Source: Salinilacustrithrix sp003476595
Lineage (GTDB): Bacteria > Actinomycetota > Acidimicrobiia > Acidimicrobiales > Salinilacustritrichaceae
DNA: 64,000 bases
NCBI GenBank assembly: GCA_963972525.1
Contig: CAXAUZ010000008.1
Location: 62,001 to 126,000 of the forward strand
Reading direction: 5' to 3'
The notes beneath the pieces were generated by a model. That model saw only the letters and a program-made list of their open reading frames with translations, was not told the DNA's origin and made no database searches. Within the stretch, counting starts at the first letter, position 1; each line of letters opens with the position of its first letter. Positions 47,799 through 56,872 of this stretch are shown one piece after another. The translations under genes were made by a program, and so were the position numbers.

Positions 47799-48028
47799 GC
47801 CCGACCGACGCCCCTGACGACCGGGAGCCCGCCGGCTACGGCGAGGCGGTCACCGAGCTGGAGTCCATCCTCCGGGAGATCGAGGACGTGGACGTGGACG
47901 TCGACGTGCTGGCCGAACGGGTCCGGCGAGCGGCGCAGCTCATCGAGTGGTGCCGGGGCCGCATCCTGGCCGCCCGCAGCGCCGTCGAGGACGCCACCGC
48001 AGACCTGGTCGACGACGAGCCCGCCTGA
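47795..48028 (+). CDS. xseB: Exodeoxyribonuclease VII small subunit
   Basis: 77 residues, with GYGEAVTELESILREIEDVDVDVDVLAERVRRAAQLI typical of XseB helices; the aspartate run VDVDVDVD is unusual but in the right place. Couples to xseA by ATGA. Confidence 0.93.
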   Translation: MSPTDAPDDREPAGYGEAVTELESILREIEDVDVDVDVLAERVRRAAQLIEWCRGRILAARSAVEDATADLVDDEPA

Positions 48029-48041
48029 CGCGCTCGGGCCC

Positions 48042-49223
48042 TCAGGCGGGCTCGAGCGAGCGGAGGACGTCGAACAGGAACGCCACGTCGTGGTGGCGCA
48101 GGTCGACGTAGGACGAGTCGCCGGTGCGGGCCCGCAGCGAGGAGCTCCGGAAGCCCGGCTCGAACCACACCTCGCCGAACCCGTCGATGTCGACCGGCAC
48201 GGCGGCACCCGCACCCAGCTCGGCGTCACCGTCGACGAACACCTCGGCGACCTCCAGCAGCGCCGGGCCGGACGAGTAGAAGCGCACGATCTCCGCGCTG
48301 CCCGGTGCCGACGCACCCCCGGACGGGCCGCCACCGGTGGCGCGGAACACGGCGCCGTCGTCGACGTACCCGGGCGGGACCGGGAGCGAGGTCTCCAGCC
48401 GCGCCATGGTCTCCTCGTCGGCCTCCACCGCGATGGTGGTGAAGAGCCGGGAGAGCGCCTCCTCCTCGACGACCGGACCGGGCTCGAACGAGGTGCCGTC
48501 GATCTCCGGGTCGAGCTCCAGCGCGGTGGCGGTGCGCTCGACGACCACCGCGCCACCGATCTCCCAGCGCTCGTGGAGGACGAGGCCGGCGGCGTCGATG
48601 CAGACGTCGGTGTGCTCGCCGTCGCCGGGAGCGGTGGCCACCCCCCCGCTCGGCGGCTGGCCCGTGCGGTACACGGTGCAGGCGCGCCCGAGGTGCTCCT
48701 GCTCGCCCTGGACCTCGACCAGGCCCAGCGACTGCATGGCGCCGACCGCGGCGGCGGGGTGCTGGTCGTAGGCGGCGCGGTGCAGCTCGGGCTGGATCGG
48801 CAGCCACCCCTCCTCGTCCGAGAGGTACTGCTGCAGCCGGCGGCGCGAGGTCGACGTCCCCGAGATCACCAGCTCGCCCCGACGGGACACCACGAGGGAC
48901 TCGTACGGGCGCCGCACCGTCCACTCCTCGGTGCGGGCCAGGCCGTTCTCCACCACTTCGTAGGTGATCCGGTACGACTGCGGCAGGTCCACCTCGGGCG
49001 GCGGCGCCAGCAGCGCGTCCACCGGGACTCCCGGGACCGGGGCGGTGGTGGTGGACGTCGTCGGCGCCGCCGCGGTCGTGGTCGTGGTCGGTGGGGCCGA
49101 GGTCGCCGGCGCGGCGCCGTCGTCACCGGCGGTCGAGCGCGCCACGACCAGCACCAGCGCGCCGACGACGACCACCGCGAGCAGGGCCGGCACCAGCGGG
49201 TGGATGCGGGTCCCCCGAGCCAT
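48042..49223 (-). CDS. Secreted or membrane-anchored protein, unknown
   Basis: 393 residues. One N-terminal helix (PLVPALLAVVVVGALVLVVA), a Thr/Ala/Pro linker (low complexity, about 35-65), then a strand-rich domain of about 320 residues with a few cysteines (RACTVYR, HTDVCIDAAG). The sequence pattern (YRITYEVVENG..., YESLVVSRRGELVISG) recalls LolA/MucB-like beta-sheet proteins, not enough to assign. ATG 49223 chosen; another ATG is four codons upstream. 13 nt after xseB on the opposite strand. Confidence 0.65.
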   Translation of the reverse strand: MARGTRIHPLVPALLAVVVVGALVLVVARSTAGDDGAAPATSAPPTTTTTAAAPTTSTTTAPVPGVPVDALLAPPPEVDLPQSYRITYEVVENGLARTEEWTVRRPYESLVVSRRGELVISGTSTSRRRLQQYLSDEEGWLPIQPELHRAAYDQHPAAAVGAMQSLGLVEVQGEQEHLGRACTVYRTGQPPSGGVATAPGDGEHTDVCIDAAGLVLHERWEIGGAVVVERTATALELDPEIDGTSFEPGPVVEEEALSRLFTTIAVEADEETMARLETSLPVPPGYVDDGAVFRATGGGPSGGASAPGSAEIVRFYSSGPALLEVAEVFVDGDAELGAGAAVPVDIDGFGEVWFEPGFRSSSLRARTGDSSYVDLRHHDVAFLFDVLRSLEPA

Positions 49224-49291
49224 GGCGGCCAGCATGCCAGCCGAGTCGAAGGTGGCCGGCAGCGCGAGGGCACCGTCGACCAGCAGCGCCG

Positions 49292-49297
49292 TAGGCT
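49292..49297 (+). promoter_or_regulatory. -10 element of the carotenoid operon
   Basis: TAGGCT, 9 nt before ATG 49307, no Shine-Dalgarno sequence. Confidence 0.55.
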
Positions 49298-49306
49298 CGG
49301 TGCACC

Positions 49307-50380
49307 ATGTCCCAACCGACCCGCAGTGCCGTCCCGACGCCGCCGAGCCTCCTGCACGTGGCCGACGTCGTCGAGGCCAGGCTCACCGCGCTGCTCGATG
49401 CAGAGGTGGCCCGCTGGTCCGCGCTGACCACCGACCTCGTCGAGCCCCTCGACGCCCTGCGCTCGCTCGTCATGGCGGGGGGCAAGCGCCTCCGCCCCGC
49501 CTTCTGCTTCTGGGGCTTCGTCGGCGCCGGCGGTGATCCCGAGGACCCCATCGTCGTCGACGCCGGGGCTGCCTTCGAGCTGCTCCAGGCCTTCGCCCTC
49601 GTGCACGACGACGTCATGGACGGCTCCGCCACCCGCCGCGGGTTCCGCACCGCCCACCTGGCCTTCGCCGACCGCCACCAGCTGGAGGTGTGGCGCGGGG
49701 AGGGCCGCCGCTTCGGCGAGGGCGTGGCCATCCTCATCGGCGACCTCGCGCACGTCTACGCGGACCTGCTGCTGCGCGATGCCCACCGCGAGGTCCTCGA
49801 CGTCTGGGACGAGCTGCGCATCGAGCTCAACGTCGGCCAGTACCTCGACATCCTCGGCACGGCCCGGGGCGACACCGATCCCGAGGGCGCACGCCGGATC
49901 GCCCGGTACAAGTCCGGCAAGTACACGATCGAGCGGCCGCTCCACGTCGGGGCGGCCCTGGCCGGCCGGTACGCCGAGCTCGGTCCGGCGCTGTCCGCCT
50001 ACGGCGACCCGCTCGGCGAGGCCTTCCAGCTGCGCGACGACATCCTCGGCGCGTTCGGCGAGGGCACCGTCATCGGCAAGCCGGTGGGCGACGACCTGCG
50101 CGAGGGCAAGCCCACCCCCCTGCTCGCCGCGGCCACCAGCGCGGCCGACGCCGGCCAGCGGGACGTGCTCGCCCGCATCGGCGAGCCCGACCTCACCGAC
50201 GACGAGGTCTCGACCATCCAGGCGACCCTGCGGGACACCGGGGCCCTGGACGAGATCGAGGCTCAGATCGCGCAGCTGTCCGCCAGCGCCATCGCCGCCG
50301 TCCAGGAGGCCGACATCACCGAGGATGCCCGGACCGCCCTCGTGGACCTGGCCCACTTCGTCGCCTGGCGCGAGACGTGA
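49307..50380 (+). CDS. crtE: Polyprenyl synthetase (geranylgeranyl diphosphate synthase)
   Basis: 357 residues. First Asp-rich motif DDVMD at about residue 101 (VHDDVMDGSATRRG), second DDILG at about 243. Only two residues separate the Asp pair from the last Asp in FARM (DDxxD), typical of type I/III bacterial GGPPS. GGKRLRPAF for IPP binding is present. Supplies C20 diphosphate for phytoene synthase, the third gene of the cluster. Product length inferred from context. Confidence 0.9.
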   Translation: MSQPTRSAVPTPPSLLHVADVVEARLTALLDAEVARWSALTTDLVEPLDALRSLVMAGGKRLRPAFCFWGFVGAGGDPEDPIVVDAGAAFELLQAFALVHDDVMDGSATRRGFRTAHLAFADRHQLEVWRGEGRRFGEGVAILIGDLAHVYADLLLRDAHREVLDVWDELRIELNVGQYLDILGTARGDTDPEGARRIARYKSGKYTIERPLHVGAALAGRYAELGPALSAYGDPLGEAFQLRDDILGAFGEGTVIGKPVGDDLREGKPTPLLAAATSAADAGQRDVLARIGEPDLTDDEVSTIQATLRDTGALDEIEAQIAQLSASAIAAVQEADITEDARTALVDLAHFVAWRET

Positions 50381-50384
50381 CCGA

Positions 50385-50438
50385 CCGTTCCTCACGCGCA
50401 GATCGACCTCGGATGGTCGATCTGCGCGCAGGGAACGG
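50385..50438 (+). other. Long hairpin between crtE and crtI
   Basis: CGCGCAGATCGACC (50395) and GGTCGATCTGCGCG (50415) pair perfectly over 14 bp with loop TCGGAT; outside, CCGTTCC and GGAACGG pair over 7 more, with 3-nt internal loops. It begins 5 nt after the crtE stop. Terminator, attenuator or 3' stabiliser. Confidence 0.7.
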
Positions 50439-50483
50439 GGATCTCCGGCCCATCCAGACGCCGATCGGCTCCGGAGACCTGAC

Positions 50484-51995
50484 GTGCGCGTGATCGTCGT
50501 CGGTGCCGGCCTCGGTGGCCTGTCGGCCGCAGCCCACCTGCGCGGGCGCGGCCACGACGTGCTGGTGCTGGAGAAGGCCGGCGTGCCGGGCGGGCGCAAC
50601 GGCCTGCTGGAGCTCGGCGGCTACCGCTTCGATACGGGCCCCACCGTGTTCACCATGCCCGACCTGCTGCGGTCCGCCTTCGAGGCGCTCGGGTCCGAGA
50701 TGGACGACTTCGTCACCCTGAAGCCGGTCGATCCGATGTACCGGGCCACCTACCACGACGGCTCCGAGCTGCGGGTCTGGCACGGCCGCGACCGCATGGC
50801 CCAGGAGATCCGCGAGGTCGTCGGCCCCGAGGCCGCCCGGCAGTTCGGCCGCTTCGCCGACTGGCTCCGCGAGCTCTACGTGCTCGAGCGGGACCACTTC
50901 ATCGATGCCAACTTCGACTCGCCGCTCGACCTGGCCTGGCCGCTGAAGCCGGCGCTCGACCTGGTCCGCCTCGGTGGCTTCGGCAAGCTCGGCACGAAGG
51001 TGGCGTCGTACTTCGACGACCATCGCCTGCAGAAGATCTTCGGCTTCCAGTCCATGTACGCCGGCCTCGCCCCCTACGAGGCGCTGGCCATCTACTGCGT
51101 CATCACCTACATGGACTCCATCGAGGGCGTGTACTTCCCCGAGGGCGGGATGCACGCCGTCCCCGTCGGGCTCGCCGCGGCGCTGGAGAAGGCCGGCACC
51201 GAGCTGCGCTACGGCGTCGAGGTCGACCGCATCGTGCTGGCCGAGGGCACCAGCGGGCAGGTCCGCGGCGTCCACGTGACCAACCCCGACGGCACCACCG
51301 AGCTGCTCGAGGCCGACGCCGTCGTGTGCAACCCCGACCTCCCCGTCGCCTACCGCACCCTGCTGCCCGGCCTGAAGCAGCCGTTCAACGTGCGCCACGG
51401 CCACTACTCCCCCAGCTGCGCCCTCTGGCACGTCGGTGTGACGGGAGCGCTGCCAGAACGGACGGCGCACCACAACATCCACTTCGGCCAGGACTGGGAC
51501 GGCGCGTTCGAGGACCTGCTGAAGCGGGGGACGCTGATGGGCGACCCGTCGATCCTCGTCACCGTGCACAGCCTCGACGAGCCCGCACTGGTCCCCGACC
51601 GAGGCGACGGCGTCGACCGCCACTCGCTGTACGTGCTCGAACCCGTCCCGAACCTCGACGGCACGATCGACTGGACCCGGGAGCGGGACCGGCTGCACGA
51701 CTCGCTCCAGCAGCGGCTCGCCGCCATGGGCTACCCGGTCGGCGCCGGCGACATCGAGGTCGAGGCCTTCGTCGACCCCACCGACTGGGAGCGCCAGGGC
51801 ATGGAGCGAGGCACGCCGTTCGCCCTGTCCCACAAGTTCCTCCAGACCGGCCCGTTCCGTCCCAACAACGTCACCAAGCACGCCCCCGGCCTCGTCTTCG
51901 TCGGGTCCGGGACGCTGCCCGGTGTCGGGGTGCCGATGGTGCTGATCTCCGGCAAGCTCGCCGCCGAGCGGGTCGACCAGCTGGACGCCCGATGA
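50484..51995 (+). CDS. crtI: Phytoene desaturase
   Basis: 503 residues. FAD-binding VVGAGLGGLSAAAHL at residues 5-19, substrate region FDTGPTVFTMPDLL, C-terminal GLVFVGSGTLPGVGVPMVLISGKLAAE. Converts phytoene to neurosporene or lycopene. GTG 50484 is taken as start: GGAG lies 7 nt upstream and the protein begins at the Rossmann strand. ATGA overlap with crtB. Confidence 0.93.
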   Translation: MRVIVVGAGLGGLSAAAHLRGRGHDVLVLEKAGVPGGRNGLLELGGYRFDTGPTVFTMPDLLRSAFEALGSEMDDFVTLKPVDPMYRATYHDGSELRVWHGRDRMAQEIREVVGPEAARQFGRFADWLRELYVLERDHFIDANFDSPLDLAWPLKPALDLVRLGGFGKLGTKVASYFDDHRLQKIFGFQSMYAGLAPYEALAIYCVITYMDSIEGVYFPEGGMHAVPVGLAAALEKAGTELRYGVEVDRIVLAEGTSGQVRGVHVTNPDGTTELLEADAVVCNPDLPVAYRTLLPGLKQPFNVRHGHYSPSCALWHVGVTGALPERTAHHNIHFGQDWDGAFEDLLKRGTLMGDPSILVTVHSLDEPALVPDRGDGVDRHSLYVLEPVPNLDGTIDWTRERDRLHDSLQQRLAAMGYPVGAGDIEVEAFVDPTDWERQGMERGTPFALSHKFLQTGPFRPNNVTKHAPGLVFVGSGTLPGVGVPMVLISGKLAAERVDQLDAR

Positions 51996-52861
51996 CGGCC
52001 TCCGTCCCGGTCACGCTCGAGCAGAGCTACGCGCACTGCAAGGCGCTCAACAAGCGCAACGGCACGACCTACTACTGGGCCACCACCGTGCTGCCGGTCG
52101 TCAAGCGGCACCACGTGCACGCCCTCTACGGGTTCTGCCGCCACGCCGACGACATCGTCGACGACCTCGGCGACGTGGACACCGACGTGCGGGCCAAGGC
52201 GCTGGCCGACTTCGGCGACCGCTTCTTCGAGGACCTCGAGGCCGGCGACAGCGACGACCTGGTGCTCAAGGCGATGGTCCACACCGTCCGGGCGTTCCGC
52301 ATCGACCCCGAGTGCGTGCGCCGGTTCCTGCGCTCGATGGCGATGGACCTCACCGTCGAGACCTACGAGACCTGGGACGACCTGCTCGACTACATGGACG
52401 GCTCGGCTGCGGTGATCGGGGAGATGATGCTGCCGATCCTGGAGCCGACCGATCCGGCCGCGCTCGCGCCGGCGCGGGAGCTCGGCAACGCCTTCCAGCT
52501 CACCAACTTCCTGCGAGACATCGACGAGGACCTCGACCGGTCCCGCATCTACGTCCCCCAGGAGGACATCCGCCGCTTCGGGGCCGAGTCGGCGTTCGAG
52601 ACCCGGACGGCGACGCCCGAGTTCCGGGCGCTGATGCGCTTCGAGATCGAGCGGGCCCGCCAGCTGTACGCCGTGGCCGACACCGGCATCGCCCTCCTGC
52701 CCGGCCGCTCGGGTCGCGCCATCCGTGCCGCCCGCACGCTGTACGCCCGCATCCTCGACCAGATCGAGGCCCAGGACCTCGACGTGTTCGCCGCGCGTGC
52801 CAGGGTGCCGACGTGGCAGAAGGGGACCATCGCGGGACGGGCGCTGCTCCTCGGTCGATGA
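51992..52861 (+). CDS. crtB: Phytoene synthase
   Basis: 289 residues. Head-to-head condensation of two GGPP. Asp-rich motifs HADDIVDD (about 52-57) and RDIDEDLDRSRIYVPQ (about 176-190); LGNAFQLTNFLRD before the second is typical. Overlaps both crtI and the following gene by four bases. Confidence 0.95.
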   Translation: MTASVPVTLEQSYAHCKALNKRNGTTYYWATTVLPVVKRHHVHALYGFCRHADDIVDDLGDVDTDVRAKALADFGDRFFEDLEAGDSDDLVLKAMVHTVRAFRIDPECVRRFLRSMAMDLTVETYETWDDLLDYMDGSAAVIGEMMLPILEPTDPAALAPARELGNAFQLTNFLRDIDEDLDRSRIYVPQEDIRRFGAESAFETRTATPEFRALMRFEIERARQLYAVADTGIALLPGRSGRAIRAARTLYARILDQIEAQDLDVFAARARVPTWQKGTIAGRALLLGR

Positions 52862-53574
52862 CCACCCGCCTGGCGTGGGCGCCGTTCGCCGTGCTGGCGC
52901 TGACCCAGATCGGCATCCCCCTCACCGACGACGACGCCACGCTCGAGTGGCTCTCGTCCCTGGTGGTCGTCGCCTTCTTCCTCACGGTCCTCGTCATCAC
53001 GGTCGCCCGCTGGGGTCTCGCCCGGGCCTCCGGGGCCGCCTCGTTCGTGGTGGTCGCCACCTTCGCCGTCGAGAAGCTCGGCACGACCACCGGCTTCCCG
53101 TTCGGGGAGTACGACTACACCGGCGCACTCCAGCCCACGGTGGGTGGCGTGCCGGTCATCGTCCCGCTGGCGTGGTTCGCCATGGGCGTCACCGCGCTGG
53201 AGGTCGGGCACCACGTCGGCTCCCGGGTCGTGGCCGTCGTCGTCGGTGCGCTCGGGCTGACCGCGTGGGACCTGTTCCTCGACCCCCAGATGGTGGAGGC
53301 CGGCTACTGGGACTGGGCCGTCGACGGCGCCTACGAGGGCATCCCGCTCACCAACTACGGGGGCTGGCTGCTCACCGGGCTGGTCGTGCTGGCCGTCGTC
53401 GAGGTCATCCGCCCGGCCGGGCCACCCTCGCCCGGCCTGCGGTGGCTCTACACGTGGTGGGCGGTCATGAGCACCATCGGCTTCCTCGTGTTCTTCGGTC
53501 GACCCTGGGTGGGCCTGGTCGGTGGCATCGGCATGGGCGCGGTCACCGCCCTGGCCTGGATGCGGGCGCGCTGA
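52858..53574 (+). CDS. cruF: Carotenoid 1,2-hydratase-like membrane protein (CruF/DUF422)
   Basis: 238 residues, seven helices. EKLGTTTGFPFGEYDYTGALQP, VPVIVPLAWFAMG and WDLFLDPQMVEAGYWDW are the DUF422/CruF signature. CruF-type enzymes add water to the end of acyclic carotenoids, giving a tertiary hydroxyl group. Context between crtB and a second desaturase supports that role. ATGA overlap with crtB; 1 nt to the next gene. Confidence 0.85.
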   Translation: MTTRLAWAPFAVLALTQIGIPLTDDDATLEWLSSLVVVAFFLTVLVITVARWGLARASGAASFVVVATFAVEKLGTTTGFPFGEYDYTGALQPTVGGVPVIVPLAWFAMGVTALEVGHHVGSRVVAVVVGALGLTAWDLFLDPQMVEAGYWDWAVDGAYEGIPLTNYGGWLLTGLVVLAVVEVIRPAGPPSPGLRWLYTWWAVMSTIGFLVFFGRPWVGLVGGIGMGAVTALAWMRAR

Positions 53575-53575
53575 C

Positions 53576-55030
53576 GTGGCCTCGGTCGTGGTCGTCGGCG
53601 CCGGCGTGGGCGGCCTCGCCGCGTCGATCCACCTCGCGGCCGCCGGCCACGACGTGGTCGTCCTCGAGCGATCGGACCGCGCCGGCGGGAAGCTGGCCGA
53701 GCACACCGCTGCCGGGTTCACGTGGGAGACCGGCCCGTCCCTGTTGACGCTGCCCGACGTGTTCCGCGACCTCGCCGCCGTCACCGGTCGCTCCCTCGAC
53801 GACCTCGTCACCCTCCGCCGGCTGGACCCGATCTGCCGCTACCGCTTCGCCGACGGCACCACGTTCGACCACCGGGCCGACCCCGACGACGCCGCCGCAG
53901 CCGCCGACGCGCTGTCGCCGGGCAGCGGCGACGAGTGGCGTGCCTTCATGGCCCATTCTCGCGAGGTGTGGGAGGTGTCGGAGCGGACGTTCTTCGCCGG
54001 GGCCATGTCGTCGCCGCTGGCGCTGCTCGGCCGGATGCGGTCGCCCCGCGACCTGCTGGCCATCGACCCGCTCCGCTCGTTGCACGCCCGCGCGTCGGCG
54101 TCGTTCTCCGACCCCCGCCTGGTGCAGTACGTGGACCGCTACGCCACCTACTCGGGATCGTCCCCGTTCCGGGCGCCGGCGACGCTCGCCTGCATCGCCC
54201 ACATCGAGCAGTCGCTGGGCGGCTGGTACGTCGACGGCGGCCTGGGCCGCTTGGCCGACGCGCTGGTCGAGCTGGCGACCGGCGCCGGGGTGGAGGTCCG
54301 CACCGGCGTCGACGTCGAGGCCATCGAGCGCCAGGACGGCGCGGCGAGCGGCGTCCGCCTGGCCGGCGGCGAGCGCGTGGCGGCGGACGCCGTCGTCGCC
54401 AACGTCGACGCCCTCCACCTGTACCGGGACCTGGTCCCCCACCGGCTGCGCCGGCGCCGGGCCGAGGCTGCGCCCCGTTCGTCCTCGGGCTTCGTGCTCC
54501 TGCTCGGCGTCGAGGGTGAGACGCCGGACCTGGCCCACCACAACCTGTCGTTCTCCGCCGACTACGAGGCCGAGTTCGACCAGCTCTTCGACGCCAAGGT
54601 GCCGGCCACCGACCCGACCGTCTACGTCTGCGCCGCGTCCGTCACCGACCCCACCCAGGCCCCAGCCGGGCACGAGAGCTGGTTCGTGCTCGTCAACGCG
54701 CCCGAGGGCGGGGGTGAGATGGCCGGCTACGGCGACCACCTCCTCGAGGTGATGGCGGCGCGGGGCTGGGACCTGTCCGGCCGCGTCGTGCACCGCGAGC
54801 AGATCAGCCCGGCCGACATCGAGTCCCGCTTCCGCACCCCGGGCGGCGCCATCTACGGCACGTCGTCCAACGGCCGGGCCGCGGCCTTCCTCCGCCCGGG
54901 CAACCGGGGACCGCTCGACGGGCTCTACCTCTGCGGCGGCAGCAGCCACCCCGGAGGCGGCCTGCCCCTCGTGGCGATGAGCGGCGCCATCGCCGGCGGC
55001 CTGTGCGCCGAGGACCTCGCCCGACGCTGA
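53576..55030 (+). CDS. CrtI-type carotenoid desaturase/oxygenase, second copy
   Basis: 484 residues. FAD motif VVVGAGVGGLAASIHLA at the N-terminus, WETGPSLLTLPDVFRDL, and C-terminal LYLCGGSSHPGGGLPLVAMSGAIAG. The GGSSHPGGG ending is found in CrtD/CrtO-like members rather than in phytoene desaturase. Next to cruF, a 3,4-desaturase (CrtD-like) acting after hydration is most likely; ketolase is the alternative. GTG start, the second base after the cruF stop. Confidence 0.85.
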   Translation: MASVVVVGAGVGGLAASIHLAAAGHDVVVLERSDRAGGKLAEHTAAGFTWETGPSLLTLPDVFRDLAAVTGRSLDDLVTLRRLDPICRYRFADGTTFDHRADPDDAAAAADALSPGSGDEWRAFMAHSREVWEVSERTFFAGAMSSPLALLGRMRSPRDLLAIDPLRSLHARASASFSDPRLVQYVDRYATYSGSSPFRAPATLACIAHIEQSLGGWYVDGGLGRLADALVELATGAGVEVRTGVDVEAIERQDGAASGVRLAGGERVAADAVVANVDALHLYRDLVPHRLRRRRAEAAPRSSSGFVLLLGVEGETPDLAHHNLSFSADYEAEFDQLFDAKVPATDPTVYVCAASVTDPTQAPAGHESWFVLVNAPEGGGEMAGYGDHLLEVMAARGWDLSGRVVHREQISPADIESRFRTPGGAIYGTSSNGRAAAFLRPGNRGPLDGLYLCGGSSHPGGGLPLVAMSGAIAGGLCAEDLARR

Positions 55031-55049
55031 CCCCGGAGACCAGCTCGTT

Positions 55050-55092
55050 CTGGGCCGCGGGACACGCATGCGCGGCGTGTGGAGCTGCCCAG
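55050..55092 (+). repeat. Intergenic hairpin, copy A
   Basis: Outer stem CTGGGC/GCCCAG and inner stem ACACGC/GCGTGT, 6-nt internal loops on each side, 7-nt apical loop. The same geometry recurs at 61218-61260, with compensatory change in the inner stem. It starts 20 nt after a stop codon. Confidence 0.65.
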
Positions 55093-55138
55093 TACGGGGC
55101 GGTGCGGCCATCCCGGGCACGCGTCGAGGAGGCGGGCA

Positions 55139-55144
55139 TACCGT
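55139..55144 (+). promoter_or_regulatory. -10 element of a leaderless promoter (VOC protein)
   Basis: TACCGT, 6 nt before ATG 55151. Confidence 0.6.
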
Positions 55145-55150
55145 GACGAC

Positions 55151-55591
55151 ATGAGCGAACAGCCCGCACCGCTGACCTTCCAGGTCGCCATCGACTGCCG
55201 TGAGCCCCACGTGCTCGCCGACTGGTGGGCCGAGGCCCTGCGCTGGGAGGTGGAACCCCAGGACGAGGCCTTCATCCGCTCCATGATCGAGCAGGGCCAC
55301 GCCACCGAGGACGACACCGACACCCACCGGGGCAAGCTCGTGTGGCGCACCGGCGCGGCCGTCGCCCCGCCCGAGGGCACCACGGCACCGCGGCTGTTCT
55401 TCCAGCAGGTGCCGGAGGAGAAGGCCGGCAAGAACCGCGTGCACCTCGACCTGCGGCTCGACGGCGGCGACGTCGGAGCCGAGCGGCAGCGGCTGCTCGA
55501 CCTCGGCGCCACCGAGCTGTGGTCCGGGCAGCAGGGCCCGCACACGTGGGTGACGATGGCCGACCCCGAGGGCAACGAGCTCTGCATCTGA
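55151..55591 (+). CDS. VOC family protein (glyoxalase-like)
   Basis: 146 residues, two beta-alpha-beta-beta-beta modules. VAIDCREPHVLADWWAEALRWEVE and RVHLDLRLDGGDVGAERQRLLDLGA, ending HTWVTMADPEGNELCI, match the glyoxalase/bleomycin-resistance superfamily of the actinobacterial glyoxalase-like type 6 kind. Metal ligands are likely the His in VHLDL and the Glu in EGNEL. Substrate unknown. Confidence 0.85.
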   Translation: MSEQPAPLTFQVAIDCREPHVLADWWAEALRWEVEPQDEAFIRSMIEQGHATEDDTDTHRGKLVWRTGAAVAPPEGTTAPRLFFQQVPEEKAGKNRVHLDLRLDGGDVGAERQRLLDLGATELWSGQQGPHTWVTMADPEGNELCI

Positions 55592-55690
55592 CGCCGCAGC
55601 CGCGACAGCAGCACTGCCAGTTCCCGGGAACGCGCATGGCGCCCCCCGGGCCGGGGGTAGCGACCTCCTCCGGACCCGATGGAGGAAGAC
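55592..55690. other. Intergenic region with palindromes
   Basis: 99 bp between the VOC and alcohol dehydrogenase genes. Holds the palindrome TTCCCGGGAA (55621) and a CCCCC/GGGGG hairpin; GGAGGAAG before ATG 55691 is the ribosome site. Confidence 0.4.
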
Positions 55691-56872
55691 ATGCGCGCAC
55701 TCACCTGGCACGGCAAGCGAGACGTTCGAGTGGAGGACGTCCCTGATCCGAGGATCGAGGAGCCGACCGACGCGATCATCGAGATCACCTCGAGTGGTCT
55801 GTGCGGCTCCGACCTGCACCTCTACGAGGTGCTCGGCCCGTACCTGCACGCCGGCGACGTCCTCGGACACGAGCCGATGGGCATCGTCCGGGAGGTCGGC
55901 TCCGGGGTCACCAACATCGAGGCGGGCGACCGGGTCGTGATCCCGTTCCAGATCGCCTGCGGCTCCTGCTTCATGTGCGGCGAGGGCCTGCACACCCAGT
56001 GCGAGACCACGCAGGTGACCGAGCAGGGCATGGGCGCCGCCCTCTTCGGCTACACCGATCTGTACGGCAGCGTCCCCGGCGCGCAGGCCCAGTACCTGCG
56101 GGTCCCCCAGGCCCACTTCGGCCCGATCGTCGTGCCCGAGGGACCGCCGGACGACCGCTTCCTCTTCCTCTCCGACGTGCTGCCCACCGCGTGGCAGGCC
56201 GTCGCCTACGCCGACACCCCGAAGGGTGGCACCCTGGCGGTGCTCGGCCTCGGGCCGATCGGCGAGATGGCGTGCCGCATCGCCAAGCACCTCGGCGTCG
56301 AGCGGGTCATCGGCATCGACCTCGTCCCGGATCGCCTGGCCCGCGCCGCAGCACGCGGCGTGGAGACCATCGACTTCCGTGACCACAAGGACGTCGCCGA
56401 GGTCGTCAAGGAGATGACGTCGGGTCGCGGCGCCGACGCCGTGATCGACGCGGTCGGCATGGAGGCCCACGGCGCGCCGGTCGGCAAGCTCGCCCACCAG
56501 ATGCTGTCGTACCTGCCCGACGCGCTCGGCCGGAAGATCATGGAGACCGCCGGCATCGACCGCCTCGGCGCCCTGTACCCCGCCCTCGAGATGGTCCGCC
56601 GCGGCGGCACCGTGTCGCTCATCGGCGTGTACGGCGGCTCCGCCGACCCGATGCCGATGCTGAACATGTTCGACAAGCAGATCCAGCTGCGGATGGGGCA
56701 GGCGAACGTGAAGCGCTGGGTCGACGACATCATGCCGCTGCTCACCGACGACGACCCGCTCGGCGTGGACGACTTCGCCACCCACCGGGTCCCGCTCGAG
56801 CAGGCCCCTCAGATGTACGAGGACTTCCAGAACAAGCGCGACGGCGTCTTCAAGGTCGTGTTCCAGCCCTGA
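55691..56872 (+). CDS. Zinc-dependent alcohol dehydrogenase (formaldehyde dehydrogenase-like MDR)
   Basis: 393 residues. Catalytic zinc: Cys in GLCGSDLHLY and His-Glu in GHEPMG; structural zinc: four Cys in CGSCFMCGEGLHTQC. NAD(P) motif LGLGPIGEMACRIAKHLG. The internal segment (APVGKLAHQML...) is longer than in ADH and as in glutathione-independent formaldehyde dehydrogenase-like MDR enzymes. ATG 55691 has GGAGGAAG upstream. Its 3' end overlaps the convergent beta-galactosidase by 23 bp. Confidence 0.9.
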   Translation: MRALTWHGKRDVRVEDVPDPRIEEPTDAIIEITSSGLCGSDLHLYEVLGPYLHAGDVLGHEPMGIVREVGSGVTNIEAGDRVVIPFQIACGSCFMCGEGLHTQCETTQVTEQGMGAALFGYTDLYGSVPGAQAQYLRVPQAHFGPIVVPEGPPDDRFLFLSDVLPTAWQAVAYADTPKGGTLAVLGLGPIGEMACRIAKHLGVERVIGIDLVPDRLARAAARGVETIDFRDHKDVAEVVKEMTSGRGADAVIDAVGMEAHGAPVGKLAHQMLSYLPDALGRKIMETAGIDRLGALYPALEMVRRGGTVSLIGVYGGSADPMPMLNMFDKQIQLRMGQANVKRWVDDIMPLLTDDDPLGVDDFATHRVPLEQAPQMYEDFQNKRDGVFKVVFQP

